From Brockia lithotrophica (GTDB taxonomy: Bacteria; Bacillota; Bacilli; Thermicanales; DSM-22653), in assembly GCA_003050565.1 (NCBI GenBank), contig PEBW01000002.1:1-64000 (forward strand): a DNA stretch of 64,000 bases, written 5' to 3'. Every line of letters starts with the position of its first letter. The stretch's first letter is position 1. Of the stretch, positions 24,844-34,665 are shown piece by piece. The notes under the pieces are model-generated. The model was not told the origin of the DNA. It saw nothing but the letters and a program-made list of their open reading frames with translations, and ran no database searches. A program made the translations under genes and the position numbers.

Positions 24844-25551
24844 CTAAGGCTGCCCCGACTCCGTGTCCCGTTCCCGGGAGCGGGAGACGTCCTCCCACCA
24901 ACGCCGGAGGATTTCCGCCTCTCCCGCTCGGCCGCGCTGCTTTAGGGCTTGGAGGAGCGCGGAAAAGTCCGTGAGGGCCGAACAGGCGATGCCGCGTTCC
25001 GCAAGGCGGTAGGGCCCTTGGGAAAAGCCGTAGGTGAAGAGGACGCAGACGTGGAGGACGTGCGCTCCCTCGGCTTCCAGAGCGTCCACCGCATCGAGGG
25101 TCGTTCTCCCCGTCGTGAGGAGGTCCTCGAGAAGGACGACGGGAGCGCCCGCGGCGAGTTCTCCCTCCACGCGGCGGCCGCGACCGTGCTCTTTGCGTTC
25201 GGCCCGCACGTACACCATGGGCAACCCGAGGCGATCGGAAACCCAGGCGGCGTAGGGAATTGCCCCCGTCGCCACCCCTGCCACAGTGAGGGGGTAGCTC
25301 CCCGGAGCCGCGGCGGGGAGGGCATCCCGTACGCGCCGCACGCGGTCCGTGAGGGCGTCGATAAAGGCCTTTCGCGCCGGCGGGCGCGAGAGGAGGACGC
25401 GGTGGTCGACGTAGACGGGGGAAAGAAGACCCGAGCGGAAGCGAAACGGTTCCTCGGGTCGTACGTGGACGGCGCCCACTTCGAGAAGGAGACCTGCCAG
25501 GGCGAGGGCTTCTTCCCGAAGGGGGGAGGCGTCGGATCGGACGGGTTCCAC
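24844..25551 (-). CDS. pyrE: Orotate phosphoribosyltransferase
   Basis: A 235-aa enzyme that joins orotate and PRPP to give OMP. The PRPP-binding motif VVLLEDLLTTGRTTLDAV and the catalytic-loop region RAERKEHGRGRRVEG are present. The start is GTG 25551, with AGGAGGG 8 nt upstream; the frame is open further only as antisense-like shadow. It is the last gene of the pyr operon, 158 bp after pyrF. It carries a C-terminal extension ending SRSRERDTESGQP. Confidence 0.93.
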   Translation of the reverse strand: MEPVRSDASPLREEALALAGLLLEVGAVHVRPEEPFRFRSGLLSPVYVDHRVLLSRPPARKAFIDALTDRVRRVRDALPAAAPGSYPLTVAGVATGAIPYAAWVSDRLGLPMVYVRAERKEHGRGRRVEGELAAGAPVVLLEDLLTTGRTTLDAVDALEAEGAHVLHVCVLFTYGFSQGPYRLAERGIACSALTDFSALLQALKQRGRAGEAEILRRWWEDVSRSRERDTESGQP

Positions 25552-25709
25552 GGATGCATCCCTCCTGGTAATCCTAACCGACCTGTGGCCCTGCAAAGTG
25601 CGGGCGGGACCCAAAAACCATGCCCGGACTTCGCCGCGGTTCGCGCGGCATCCACCCGAGCGGCGCGCTGCGGAAACGATGCCGTCCGTCGGGTTGCGCG
25701 GAACGCGCA

Positions 25710-26531
25710 TCAGCGTACCGGAGGAAAATCGGAGCGGGCGGCGGCGATCTCCCCGAGGATCGCCTCCGCGGCCTTCCGGGGATCGGAAGCCCGGACGATC
25801 GGCCGTCCGACGACTACGGCATCGGCGCCGGCGCGGATGGCCTCCTCCGGCGTAGAGACGCGTCGCTGGTCGTCGTCCCGCGGGGAAAAGGCGGGGTCCG
25901 CAGGGCGAATCCCCGGTACGACGAGGATCGGCCCAGGGCCTAAGGCGGCGCGGAGGGAGGCGACTTCCCGCGCCGAGGCGACGAGACCCGCCGCCCCTCC
26001 GGCCAGGGCTTCTCCCGCGAGGACGCCCGCGCTCCGCTCCCGCTCGATTCCCAGGCGGGCGAACTCCGTTTCGCTCAAAGACGTAAGCCAGGTGACGCCG
26101 AGGAGGTACGGCGGGACATCCCCGGGGAGGCCGGGACTCCCGGTAGTCCGAGACCTTTCGCTTCGCACCAGGGCTTCCCGAATCCCTTCGTAGGCGGCGC
26201 GGACCATTTCCCTGCCCCCGGAAGCGTGTACCGTGAGGAAGAGAACCCCTTCTGCGGGGAGAAGGCGCGCCGCGCGGTATACGGTGTTGGGGATGTCGTG
26301 GAGCTTGAGGTCGAGGAAGACTTCGTACCCGCGTTCTGCAAGGGTTTCCACGATCCGAGGGCCTTCGGCGAAGAAGAGTTCCAGCCCGACCTTCACCCGT
26401 CGGACGCTTTCCCCAAGCCGGGAGAGGACTTCTTCTGCTTCGGGCCAAGACGCGACGTCGAGGGCCACAAAGAGACGGCTGCGCGGGTCGTCGCCGAAGG
26501 GCTTTCGGGTAAAGGGGGACAGGGGGGTCAC
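25710..26531 (-). CDS. pyrF: Orotidine 5'-phosphate decarboxylase
   Basis: A 273-aa TIM-barrel enzyme making UMP from OMP. The catalytic Lys-Asp network is in DLKLHDIPNTV, with VALDVASW near the start and GRPIVRASDP at the phosphate site. An insertion around residues 125-140 (SERSRTTGSPGLPG) makes it longer than the 230-240 aa typical of Bacilli. It overlaps pyrD by 4 bp (GTGA), so the two are translationally coupled. Confidence 0.94.
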   Translation of the reverse strand: MTPLSPFTRKPFGDDPRSRLFVALDVASWPEAEEVLSRLGESVRRVKVGLELFFAEGPRIVETLAERGYEVFLDLKLHDIPNTVYRAARLLPAEGVLFLTVHASGGREMVRAAYEGIREALVRSERSRTTGSPGLPGDVPPYLLGVTWLTSLSETEFARLGIERERSAGVLAGEALAGGAAGLVASAREVASLRAALGPGPILVVPGIRPADPAFSPRDDDQRRVSTPEEAIRAGADAVVVGRPIVRASDPRKAAEAILGEIAAARSDFPPVR

Positions 26532-27529
26532 CTCACCTCCCCCCTTCCCTCCGAAGGAGCGAAGGCGCGGAGACCGCCGCGGTGGGCGATCCCGACAAAC
26601 GACGCCGCGCGGTCAACTCCGGCGGCGCGGAGGGCGGCGGGAAGCTCTTCGAGGATTCGCTCGAACACGAAGGGGTCCCGGAGCGCCGCGGTTCCGATTT
26701 GGACGGCGCTCGCCCCGGCGGCAAGGAACTCCAAGACGTCCCCCGCGTCGGAGATCCCTCCGACGCCCACGATCGGGAGGGGGACATGCCGGTACACTTC
26801 GTAGACGAGACGCAGGGCGATGGGTTTCAGCGCGGGACCGGAGAGGCCGCCCGTGACGTTCGCGAGAACTGGGGTGTACGTCCGTCGGTCGAGGGCGAGA
26901 CCGGGCATCGTATTTCCGAGGACGAGGGCGTCGGCACCGGCGGCATGGGCGGCCTTCGCCGCGGCGACGACGTCGCACGTATCCGGAGAGAGTTTTACCC
27001 AGAGGGGCAGGGACGTCGCGGCGCGCACGCGCGCCGTTACCCTCGCCACTCCCTCGGGATTCCGGCCGAAGGTGAGGCCACCTTCGGCCACGTTCGGGCA
27101 GGAGAGGTTGAGCTCGAGCGCGGCGACGCGGGGCGAGCGGGAAAAGGCCTCGGCTACGGCCACGTACTCGTCCTCTGTGCTCCCGAAGAGGCTCGCCACG
27201 AGGACGACGCCCTCGGGAAGGCGCTCCACGAGGTCGAGCGCTTCCCGGACGCCGGGGTTTTCCAGGCCGATGGCGTTGAGCATCCCGCAGGGCGTCTCCG
27301 CCACGCGAACCCCGCGGTGTCCGGGCCGAGGGGTCAAGGAGGTCGACTTCAGGACCACGGCGCCCAGGCGACGAAGGTCGAGCCACTCCATCGCCTCGAG
27401 GCCGTAACCAAACGTCCCAGATGCGGGAAGTACGGGGTTGGCGAGGCGAAGGGGGCCGAGAGAAACGGAGAGGTCGACGGACTCCGGCATCTGTCGACTT
27501 CCGTTCGATTCGGAATCGGGCGTGTACAC
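26528..27529 (-). CDS. pyrD: Dihydroorotate dehydrogenase catalytic subunit (class 1B)
   Basis: A 333-aa FMN enzyme that oxidises dihydroorotate. NLSCPN carries the catalytic Cys of class 1 enzymes. GTFGYG, KSTSLTPRPG and GVGGISDAGD are the FMN-barrel motifs. Class 1B enzymes work as a heterotetramer with PyrK and pass electrons to NAD+, and pyrK lies 105 bp upstream. The start is GTG 27529 with GGAGG before it. The C-terminal 20 residues (GLRAFAPSEGRGEVR) are an extension. Confidence 0.94.
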   Translation of the reverse strand: MYTPDSESNGSRQMPESVDLSVSLGPLRLANPVLPASGTFGYGLEAMEWLDLRRLGAVVLKSTSLTPRPGHRGVRVAETPCGMLNAIGLENPGVREALDLVERLPEGVVLVASLFGSTEDEYVAVAEAFSRSPRVAALELNLSCPNVAEGGLTFGRNPEGVARVTARVRAATSLPLWVKLSPDTCDVVAAAKAAHAAGADALVLGNTMPGLALDRRTYTPVLANVTGGLSGPALKPIALRLVYEVYRHVPLPIVGVGGISDAGDVLEFLAAGASAVQIGTAALRDPFVFERILEELPAALRAAGVDRAASFVGIAHRGGLRAFAPSEGRGEVR

Positions 27530-27634
27530 GGCAGACCTCCTCTCGTTCCTGCGCTAAAAGGGTTGAGGGTCGGGCACGGAAGAGGCGCGGCGCGGGTAGA
27601 CGGGAGGTACGGGCCCTTCGGGAAGCACCCTCCC

Positions 27635-28534
27635 CTAGGGCGCGCTTCCCTTCCGGGAAGGGACGAGGGTAGGAAAGTGCACCTCGCGGGAGAGGACGGG
27701 CCCTTCGCGGCAGAGGCGTGCGTTCCCCACGGCCGTCTCGACGACGCAGCCGCGACAAAGACCGGTCCCGCACGCCATGGGTGCCTCGAAGGCACCGTAC
27801 ACGCGCGCCTTGGCGGGAAGGCGGCGAAAAGCCGCTTCGAGCATAGGCTTCGGCCCGGCGACGAAGACGGCGACTTCCTCCGGAGAGGCGGGAACGGACC
27901 ACAGCCCCTCCCAACGCGCAAATGCCGCGTCCAGCGCCGTGCCGACAAACGTTCCGGGCGGAACATCCCTTTCTCCTTCGTCCGCAGATAGGGATTCCAC
28001 GGCGAGAACGGGCTCCGCCCACGGACGGAAAAGGCGGGCAAGGGCGGCCTCTTCGCTTCGGCGCACGCCGAGGACGACGGCCACGTCGGAGAGCCGGAAG
28101 GACGACCGGCCTGCGGCGACGGCGGCAAGTACGGAAGCGAGCGGCGCGGCTCCCACGCCGCCTGCGAGGAGGAGGAGCTTGCGCACTCCGGTCGGCGCGA
28201 GGGGAAACCCCGTGCCCAGAGGCCCCAGGAGGCGAAGCCGATCCCCCGGACGAAGCCGGGCGATGGCAGACGTCCCGCGACCGACGACGCGCACGGCGAA
28301 GCGGTGGACGACGCCCAGGCGGGCGACGAGGCTGAAGGGGCGGCGGAGATACACCCCCCCTCCCTCCAAGAGGATCTGGAAAAACTGCCCCGGTTGGGCC
28401 TCCGGGGGCAGAGCTTCCGCGGGAACCGTGTCGAGGAGGACGAGGTCGGACGTGAGCGCGTGCACGTCTTTCACGAGAAACGGCAGGTCGGCAAAGGAGG
28501 CGGGCGTGGCGACGCCGGCGAACCGGGAATTCAC
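27635..28534 (-). CDS. pyrK: Dihydroorotate dehydrogenase electron-transfer subunit
   Basis: A 299-aa FAD and [2Fe-2S] subunit. LRRPFSLV is the FAD-binding RxFS motif, GGVGAAPLASVL the NAD-binding Gly-rich loop, and CGTGLCRGCVVE plus ARLCREGPV supply the four Cys for the [2Fe-2S] cluster. It is longer than the 256-aa B. subtilis protein because of extra residues between the NAD site and the cluster. It starts GTG 28534, overlapping the pyrC stop by 4 bp. Confidence 0.94.
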   Translation of the reverse strand: MNSRFAGVATPASFADLPFLVKDVHALTSDLVLLDTVPAEALPPEAQPGQFFQILLEGGGVYLRRPFSLVARLGVVHRFAVRVVGRGTSAIARLRPGDRLRLLGPLGTGFPLAPTGVRKLLLLAGGVGAAPLASVLAAVAAGRSSFRLSDVAVVLGVRRSEEAALARLFRPWAEPVLAVESLSADEGERDVPPGTFVGTALDAAFARWEGLWSVPASPEEVAVFVAGPKPMLEAAFRRLPAKARVYGAFEAPMACGTGLCRGCVVETAVGNARLCREGPVLSREVHFPTLVPSRKGSAP

Positions 28535-30045
28535 GGGCTCACCCTCCCCCGGACGAAGTCTGCGCCGTCGCCGATTTCCCCTCCCGGAACTTCAGCAGTC
28601 GACGGGAGGACGAAGGCTTCCGGGGGGAGCGCGCGGACGGCGTGGGAAAAGAGTTCGAAATCCGCGTAGGCCACGCGCCCTCCCACGAGCGTGAGGACCG
28701 GCCACCCCCGGAGGGTCCGTCCGAAAAAGGGCGTATTGCGGCTCTTAGACGCCAGCCTCCCGGGGAGGACGGGGCGCGGGACGTAGGGATCCACCAGGAC
28801 GAGGTCGGCCGGCGCACCCGCCGCGAGTTCGCCGCCGGGAATTCCCAGAAAACGGGCGGGGGCGCGAGACATGCGGTCCACGAGTTCTCCCAGGGAAAAC
28901 CTTCCGCGAAGGACGAGCTCCGTGTACAGGAGGGGAAAAGCCGTCTCCAAGCCGAGGATGCCAAACGGCGCCCGTTCGAGGGGGAGAGCCTTTTCCTCCG
29001 GGGCGTGGGGGGCGTGGTCCGTGGCCACGAAGTCGACAATCCCTTCCCGCAGGGCACGTACGAGGGCGTCTCTGTCCGCGGATTCCCGGAGGGGAGGGTT
29101 CACCTTCGCGTCCTGGGGGCGGATCGAGATCCGCGCCGATGCGGATGTGCCTTGCCGTTCCCTTCCAAGGTCGGCTTCGGCTGCGAGGTCTGCCGCTCGG
29201 CACACGTCCTCCCACGTGAGGACGAGGTGATGCGGCGTCGCCTCTGCCGTGAGGCGGACTCCCCGGCGGGCGAGAAGGGGGCGCAGGCGCCGAACGAGCT
29301 CTACGGAAACCCGAGAGGACAAGTGTTGAAGGTGGATCCGCGCTCCGGGCACAAAAGCCGCAAGGGCGAGGTCGCGGCCGATGAGCGACGTTTCCGACTC
29401 CGGCGGGTACGTCGGAAGGCCCCGCCCCGCCGCCCACGGGCTCGGGTGGACGACTCCTCCCCGGGAAAGGGAGGGGTCTTCCTCGTGGAGGAGGACCGGC
29501 AGGCGGAGGAGCGCGGAGGCAGAGAGGGCCGCCCGGAGGACGAGCGGATCGAGGACGGGAAGGCCGTCGTCGGAGAAGGCGCGGGCGCCGGCGGCGGCGA
29601 GGGCGACGAAGTCCACGGGGAACTCCCCCGCCTGCCCGCGCGTCACGGGAGCGGCGGCAAAGGTGCGGACGACGGCGGTGCGGCGAGCAACGGCCCGCAT
29701 CTCCCGAAGTCGCTCCGGCGTGTCCGGCGGCGGCACCGTATTGGCCATCATGAGCACCGCGGTGAATCCCCCGCGGGCGGCGGCACGACTCCCGCTGGCG
29801 ATCGTCTCTTTATGCGTTCCGCCCGGTTCGCGAAAGTGTACGTGCACGTCTACGAAGCCCGGGAGGGCCCACATCCCCTCTCCGGCGATACGGAGGATCC
29901 CCTCGCCTACCCCCCCTACCCCTTCCCGCGGGCCCGCATAGCGGACGACGCCGTCCTCGAGGAGGAGAAGGCCGTAGACGAGCGTTCCCGCGGGCGTGAG
30001 GACGAAGACGTCATCGATGCAGAGGAGAGGTGAAGGCACGGGCAC
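28531..30045 (-). CDS. pyrC: Dihydroorotase
   Basis: An amidohydrolase that cyclises carbamoyl aspartate. The zinc motif is DVHVHFREPGG, with later metal or substrate residues in HLQHLSS and ATDHAPH. At 504 aa it is about 75 residues longer than the usual 428. The extra length comes from an insertion after the DLAAEADLG helix (RERQGTSASARISI) and a Pro/Arg-rich C-terminus. The first GTG (30045) sits directly against GGGAGGGGA; the next GTG (30039) has better spacing. It overlaps the pyrB end by about 35 bp. Confidence 0.93.
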   Translation of the reverse strand: MPVPSPLLCIDDVFVLTPAGTLVYGLLLLEDGVVRYAGPREGVGGVGEGILRIAGEGMWALPGFVDVHVHFREPGGTHKETIASGSRAAARGGFTAVLMMANTVPPPDTPERLREMRAVARRTAVVRTFAAAPVTRGQAGEFPVDFVALAAAGARAFSDDGLPVLDPLVLRAALSASALLRLPVLLHEEDPSLSRGGVVHPSPWAAGRGLPTYPPESETSLIGRDLALAAFVPGARIHLQHLSSRVSVELVRRLRPLLARRGVRLTAEATPHHLVLTWEDVCRAADLAAEADLGRERQGTSASARISIRPQDAKVNPPLRESADRDALVRALREGIVDFVATDHAPHAPEEKALPLERAPFGILGLETAFPLLYTELVLRGRFSLGELVDRMSRAPARFLGIPGGELAAGAPADLVLVDPYVPRPVLPGRLASKSRNTPFFGRTLRGWPVLTLVGGRVAYADFELFSHAVRALPPEAFVLPSTAEVPGGEIGDGADFVRGRVSP

Positions 30046-31075
30046 TCCCCTCCCGAAAAGGCGACTTGTCGTCGCGCGGCGGAGAAGCCTCTCCGAAATA
30101 CCCGCCTTCCCCGGGCGACGAAGAGTCCCTTGCGAAGGCGGCGAGACCGGTCTCGCACGAAGGAAAGTTCCCGCCGGCGGCGACGAGCACGGCCATGCGC
30201 ACGTAGAGGCCGTTTTCCACCTGACGGCGTACGAGGATCCGAGGGTCGTCCCGAAGGGCCGGATCGATTTCCACGCCCCACGTCACGGGACCCGGGTGCA
30301 GGATTCGGGCTTCGGGGCGTAGGGCGCGCGCCCGCTCCTCGGTAAGCCCGTACCGCTCGAGGTACGATGCGGGCGTCGGGAGAGCCTGGGCACCGACGGA
30401 ATGCGCGTGGCGCTCCCACTGGGGCCGGAGGACGAGGACCGCGTCGACGGCGGCGAGGAGGTCTTCCAGGGAAACGTCTTCGAGGGCGATGCGGTCGGCC
30501 ACACCCTCCAGATCCTCCTCGCGGCCGAGCCAGGCACGGGGAGCCGCGGCCGTGAGGTGCACGCCGAGGCGCGGAAGAAGCCGCGCGTGCGAACCGAAAA
30601 CCCGGCTGTGGCGGACGTCGCCGAGGACGAGTAGCCGCAATCCCTCCAAGCGCCCGAAGGCTTCGTACAGCGTCCAGGCGTCGAGAAGGGCCTGGGTAGG
30701 GTGCTCGCCGGTACCGCTCCCGGCGCTCACCACGGACGGCGCAAGCGCCGGCGGACGGATGGCGTCTTCCGAGGTTCGGACGACGGCCACGTCCACCCCC
30801 AGGAGGGCGAGAACCTCCAGGGTGTCCGCGAGCGTCTCCCCCTTTGCCCGGCTCGTGAGGCGTTCGTCGAGGGTGAGGATCTCGGCCCCCAACCGAAGGG
30901 CGGCAAGGGAAAAGGACAGGCGCGTGCGCGTGGAAGGTTCGCCGAAGAGGAGAGTTACCGACCGGCCGGAGAGGAGCTTGGGGGTCTCCCGCCGAGCGCG
31001 AAGTTCCCCCGCAAGCCGAAAGAGGGCGTACACAAGCCGTGGAGAAAAGTCTTCGGCCGAGAGGAAGTGGGGCAC
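30011..31075 (-). CDS. pyrB: Aspartate carbamoyltransferase catalytic subunit
   Basis: A 354-aa enzyme joining carbamoyl phosphate and aspartate. FGEPSTRTRLSF and EHPTQALLDAWT bind carbamoyl phosphate, and LRPQWERH lies near the aspartate loop. The start is GTG 31075, preceded by GGAGGTGG. The family length is about 305, so the last 45 residues, rich in Ser/Gly/Pro, are an extension that runs into pyrC. No pyrI is nearby. The preceding terminator suggests separate control from uraA. Confidence 0.94.
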   Translation of the reverse strand: MPHFLSAEDFSPRLVYALFRLAGELRARRETPKLLSGRSVTLLFGEPSTRTRLSFSLAALRLGAEILTLDERLTSRAKGETLADTLEVLALLGVDVAVVRTSEDAIRPPALAPSVVSAGSGTGEHPTQALLDAWTLYEAFGRLEGLRLLVLGDVRHSRVFGSHARLLPRLGVHLTAAAPRAWLGREEDLEGVADRIALEDVSLEDLLAAVDAVLVLRPQWERHAHSVGAQALPTPASYLERYGLTEERARALRPEARILHPGPVTWGVEIDPALRDDPRILVRRQVENGLYVRMAVLVAAGGNFPSCETGLAAFARDSSSPGEGGYFGEASPPRDDKSPFREGSARAFTSPLHR

Positions 31076-31091
31076 CGCATGCCACCTCCGG

Positions 31092-31117
31092 AAAAAACGC
31101 CCGCTCACGCGGGCGTT
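31092..31117 (-). terminator. Intercistronic terminator before pyrB
   Basis: On the minus strand AACGCCCGC and GCGGGCGTT pair across a GTGA loop, followed by TTTTTCC. It lies in the 47-bp gap between uraA and pyrB, 16 nt before the pyrB start. B. subtilis has a PyrR-controlled attenuator at the same place, but I see no PyrR-box sequence next to this hairpin. Confidence 0.8.
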
Positions 31118-31122
31118 GGAGA

Positions 31123-32631
31123 TCACGTTCGAGAAGGCGAGCCGTCTTCGCCTCCGTGGTGCGGGGGGAGCGCAGCGCGTGGGTCCTCCCCGTGCGGACC
31201 TTCGGCCCGCCCCGAGGCGTGTCCGCCCGCCGCCTGGGCGGCTAAGGTTAAGGTCGTCCTTCCGTAGGCGACGGCGCGTTCGGGAAGCACGAGGTGGAGA
31301 AAGATGCCGAGCAAGGTGGCCAAGGCGATGTTGTCCACGGTGAGGGAGAACGGCACGCCTCCGGGGAAGGTTCCCGCAAGGTCGAGGCGAAAGCCGCCGA
31401 TGCCCGTGACGAGGACCACGGCGACGAGGAGCATGTTGCGCCGGTGGGCGAGGTCGACGCCGTACTCGACGAACATCCGGAGTCCCTGGGCGGCGATCAC
31501 GCCGAAGAGGACGATCATCACGCCCCCGAGGACGGGCTTGGGGATGGCGAGAAGCGCGGCGCCGAGCTTTTCCACGAAGGCAAGAAGAGCGGCCAGAACG
31601 GCGGCTCCGAAGAGGACCGCCCGGCTGTACACGCGGCTTACGGCGAGGACGCCGATGTTTTCGCCGTACGTCGTGCTCGGCGGGCCGCCGATCCACGCCG
31701 CGAGCATGACCGCCAAACCGTCCCCCAGAAGCGAACGCGGGAGGAGGGGAACGAGCGGCCGCCCGATCACGCGTTCCGTGACGAGGAGGTGGCCGATGTG
31801 TTCGGCAAGGGTGACGAAGGCGATGGGGGCGATCGTGAGGGCAAAGAGCCACGCTTCGGGCGTTAGCGCGGCGCGGGCGACTTCCAGCGTATGCGCGTGG
31901 CGGGAGAAGAACTCCGCCGGCGTGAGAAACCAAGCGGCCTGCGCCACCTTGCCCACGAATCCCCCGTCGGGACCGGCGGTAAACCAATCCGGGTGGCGGA
32001 GGTAGGCGTAGCCCGTGCCCAAGACGACGCCCGTGAGGACGGGGAGGACGCCCAAGAGCCCGCGGCCGTACAGGTTCACGAAGAGCACGATCGCCACGGT
32101 GACGAGGGCGACCTCTGCCGCAGCGAGGGAGTTTCCGCCCTGCGGCTGCAAGGGATCCGTGAGCGCCCAGGAAACCGCCACTCCGGAGAGCGCGAGGCCG
32201 ATCACGGCGACGATGCTCCCCACGAGGACGGGGGGAAGGACGGCGTCGAGCCAGCGCGTCCCCGCGCGGTGCACGAGCCAGGCGAAGACCAGGTACAACA
32301 CGCCGGAGAGAAACGCCCCCAAAAGGGCGGCTCCCACCCCGGCCGCGTGCGTCACCGTGAGGATGGGGCCGATGAAGGCAAAGGAAGAGCCGAGGTAGTT
32401 CGGGATCTGGCCGCGCGTCACGAGGAGGAAGAGGATCGTCCCCAAACCGCTCGCCAAGAGCGCTGCCTGCACGTCCAGTCCCGTGAGGATCGGGACGAGG
32501 ACCGTCGCGCCGAACATGGCGAAGACGTGCTGCAGGCTCAGGGGGAGGAGGCGTAGGAAGGGCGGGGTCTCTTCCACGTCGTAGAGGGGGCGAATGCCGA
32601 CGGGTGTCGGGCGATCTTCGGAACGGACCAT
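31123..32631 (-). CDS. uraA: Uracil permease (NCS2 family)
   Basis: A 502-aa membrane protein with about 12 hydrophobic helices that imports uracil with protons. The NCS2 signatures LQHVFAMFGATVLVPILTG in helix 1 and the half-helix substrate motif GGPPSTTYGENIG are clear. PRSLLGDGLAVMLA and GGVMIVLFGVIAAQG also match. The C-terminus is a 45-residue hydrophilic, His/Gly-rich tail absent from most relatives. ATG 32631 has GAGGAG 9 nt upstream. It is the pyrP position of the operon, 6 bp after pyrR. Confidence 0.94.
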   Translation of the reverse strand: MVRSEDRPTPVGIRPLYDVEETPPFLRLLPLSLQHVFAMFGATVLVPILTGLDVQAALLASGLGTILFLLVTRGQIPNYLGSSFAFIGPILTVTHAAGVGAALLGAFLSGVLYLVFAWLVHRAGTRWLDAVLPPVLVGSIVAVIGLALSGVAVSWALTDPLQPQGGNSLAAAEVALVTVAIVLFVNLYGRGLLGVLPVLTGVVLGTGYAYLRHPDWFTAGPDGGFVGKVAQAAWFLTPAEFFSRHAHTLEVARAALTPEAWLFALTIAPIAFVTLAEHIGHLLVTERVIGRPLVPLLPRSLLGDGLAVMLAAWIGGPPSTTYGENIGVLAVSRVYSRAVLFGAAVLAALLAFVEKLGAALLAIPKPVLGGVMIVLFGVIAAQGLRMFVEYGVDLAHRRNMLLVAVVLVTGIGGFRLDLAGTFPGGVPFSLTVDNIALATLLGIFLHLVLPERAVAYGRTTLTLAAQAAGGHASGRAEGPHGEDPRAALPPHHGGEDGSPSRT

Positions 32632-32637
32632 GCGATG

Positions 32638-33523
<886 letters not shown>

Positions 33524-33545
33524 AGCGCGTCACGGATTCGGCTGG

Positions 33546-33574
33546 ATTGTACTCCGTTTTCCCACGTTTGTCAA
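33546..33574 (-). promoter_or_regulatory. Promoter of the pyr operon
   Basis: On the minus strand TTGACA (33569-33574) and TACAAT (33546-33551) are separated by exactly 17 bp, close to SigA consensus. Transcription would start near 33539, just before the PyrR box. The -35 box overlaps the 3' end of the pseudouridine synthase gene. Confidence 0.88.
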
Positions 33575-34665
33575 TCACCCGCCCGACCCGGGCGAAGGGA
33601 GTCGGAATCCCCCTCCCCCTCGCCAAACACGAGGCGCCGGAGGCGCTTTTCCACCCGCAACCAAACCTCCTGGACGGGCGGCGCAGGCGGAGCGAGGGAA
33701 TCTTCCGGCGCGCGTGCGGTCGTCCCCTCCTCGGGCGAGCAGAGGCGGAAGAACGCCGCGCGAAAGTCCTCCGGCGGCGGTGCGTACGCCCGCACGGGTT
33801 CTCCCGTCACGGGATGGACGAAGCGAAGGCCGAAGGCGTGCAAGAGAAGGGGGGCGCCCGGCCGTTCGCGCCGGTACCCGTACACGGGATCGCCTACAAC
33901 GGGGTGGCCTACGTGCCGCATGTGCACGCGAATCTGGTGCGTGCGACCCGTCTCCAAGCGCAAGACGACGAGGCTGACCGACGGACAGGCCACGAGCGTC
34001 CGGTAGTGGGTGATCGCTTCCCGGCCTCCGGCTACGACGGCCATGCGCTTTCGCTCCCGCGGGTCACGGCCGATGGGAGCCACGATCGTACCTCGCGGAG
34101 GGACGGGGCGACCGTGGACGACGGCCACGTAGCCGCGAAAGACCGAGCGGGCGGCGAAGAGGCGGGCGAGGCGGTGGTGGACGGCGTCGCTCTTGGCGAC
34201 GACGAGGAGGCCCGTCGTATCCTTGTCCAAGCGGTGCACGATACCCGGGCGAAGATCGCCGCCCGCGCGGCTCAACTCGGGGAAGCGGGCGAGGAGGGCG
34301 TGGGCGAGCGTACCCGTTTCGTGTCCCGGACTTGGGTGCACGGGTACGCCCCGCGGCTTCTCGACGACCGCGAGGTAGGCGTCTTCGTAGAGGACGGAAA
34401 GCGGGCGGACTTCCGGGACGAGCGCGAGGGGAGGGTCCCGGGGAACGAGGAGTTCGACGCGCTCCCCGGCACGCGCCGGGCGCCGGGGGGCGTCTACGGG
34501 GATGCCGCCCGCGCGCACCCTCCCTTCGGCGATGAGGCGCTTGATCCGCTCACGGCTCAACTCCGGGAGGAGCGACGCGAGGACGCGGTCGATCCTCTCG
34601 CCGTGCGCCTCCGGTGGGATTTCGACGGAAATCCGCTCTTCTTCCTGCCCTTCCCCGGCTACCAT
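33571..34665 (-). CDS. RluA/RluD-family ribosomal RNA pseudouridine synthase
   Basis: A 364-aa enzyme. An N-terminal S4 RNA-binding domain (about 15-75, RIDRVLASLLPELSRERIKR) is followed by the catalytic domain with HRLDKDTTGLLVVAK, whose Asp is the nucleophile. RTHQIRVHMRHVGHPVVGD is a second family block. Position between lspA and pyrR matches B. subtilis ylyB. The last 55 residues (after FFRLC) are a charged extension. ATG 34665 overlaps the lspA stop, so translation is coupled. Confidence 0.93.
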   Translation of the reverse strand: MVAGEGQEEERISVEIPPEAHGERIDRVLASLLPELSRERIKRLIAEGRVRAGGIPVDAPRRPARAGERVELLVPRDPPLALVPEVRPLSVLYEDAYLAVVEKPRGVPVHPSPGHETGTLAHALLARFPELSRAGGDLRPGIVHRLDKDTTGLLVVAKSDAVHHRLARLFAARSVFRGYVAVVHGRPVPPRGTIVAPIGRDPRERKRMAVVAGGREAITHYRTLVACPSVSLVVLRLETGRTHQIRVHMRHVGHPVVGDPVYGYRRERPGAPLLLHAFGLRFVHPVTGEPVRAYAPPPEDFRAAFFRLCSPEEGTTARAPEDSLAPPAPPVQEVWLRVEKRLRRLVFGEGEGDSDSLRPGRAGD

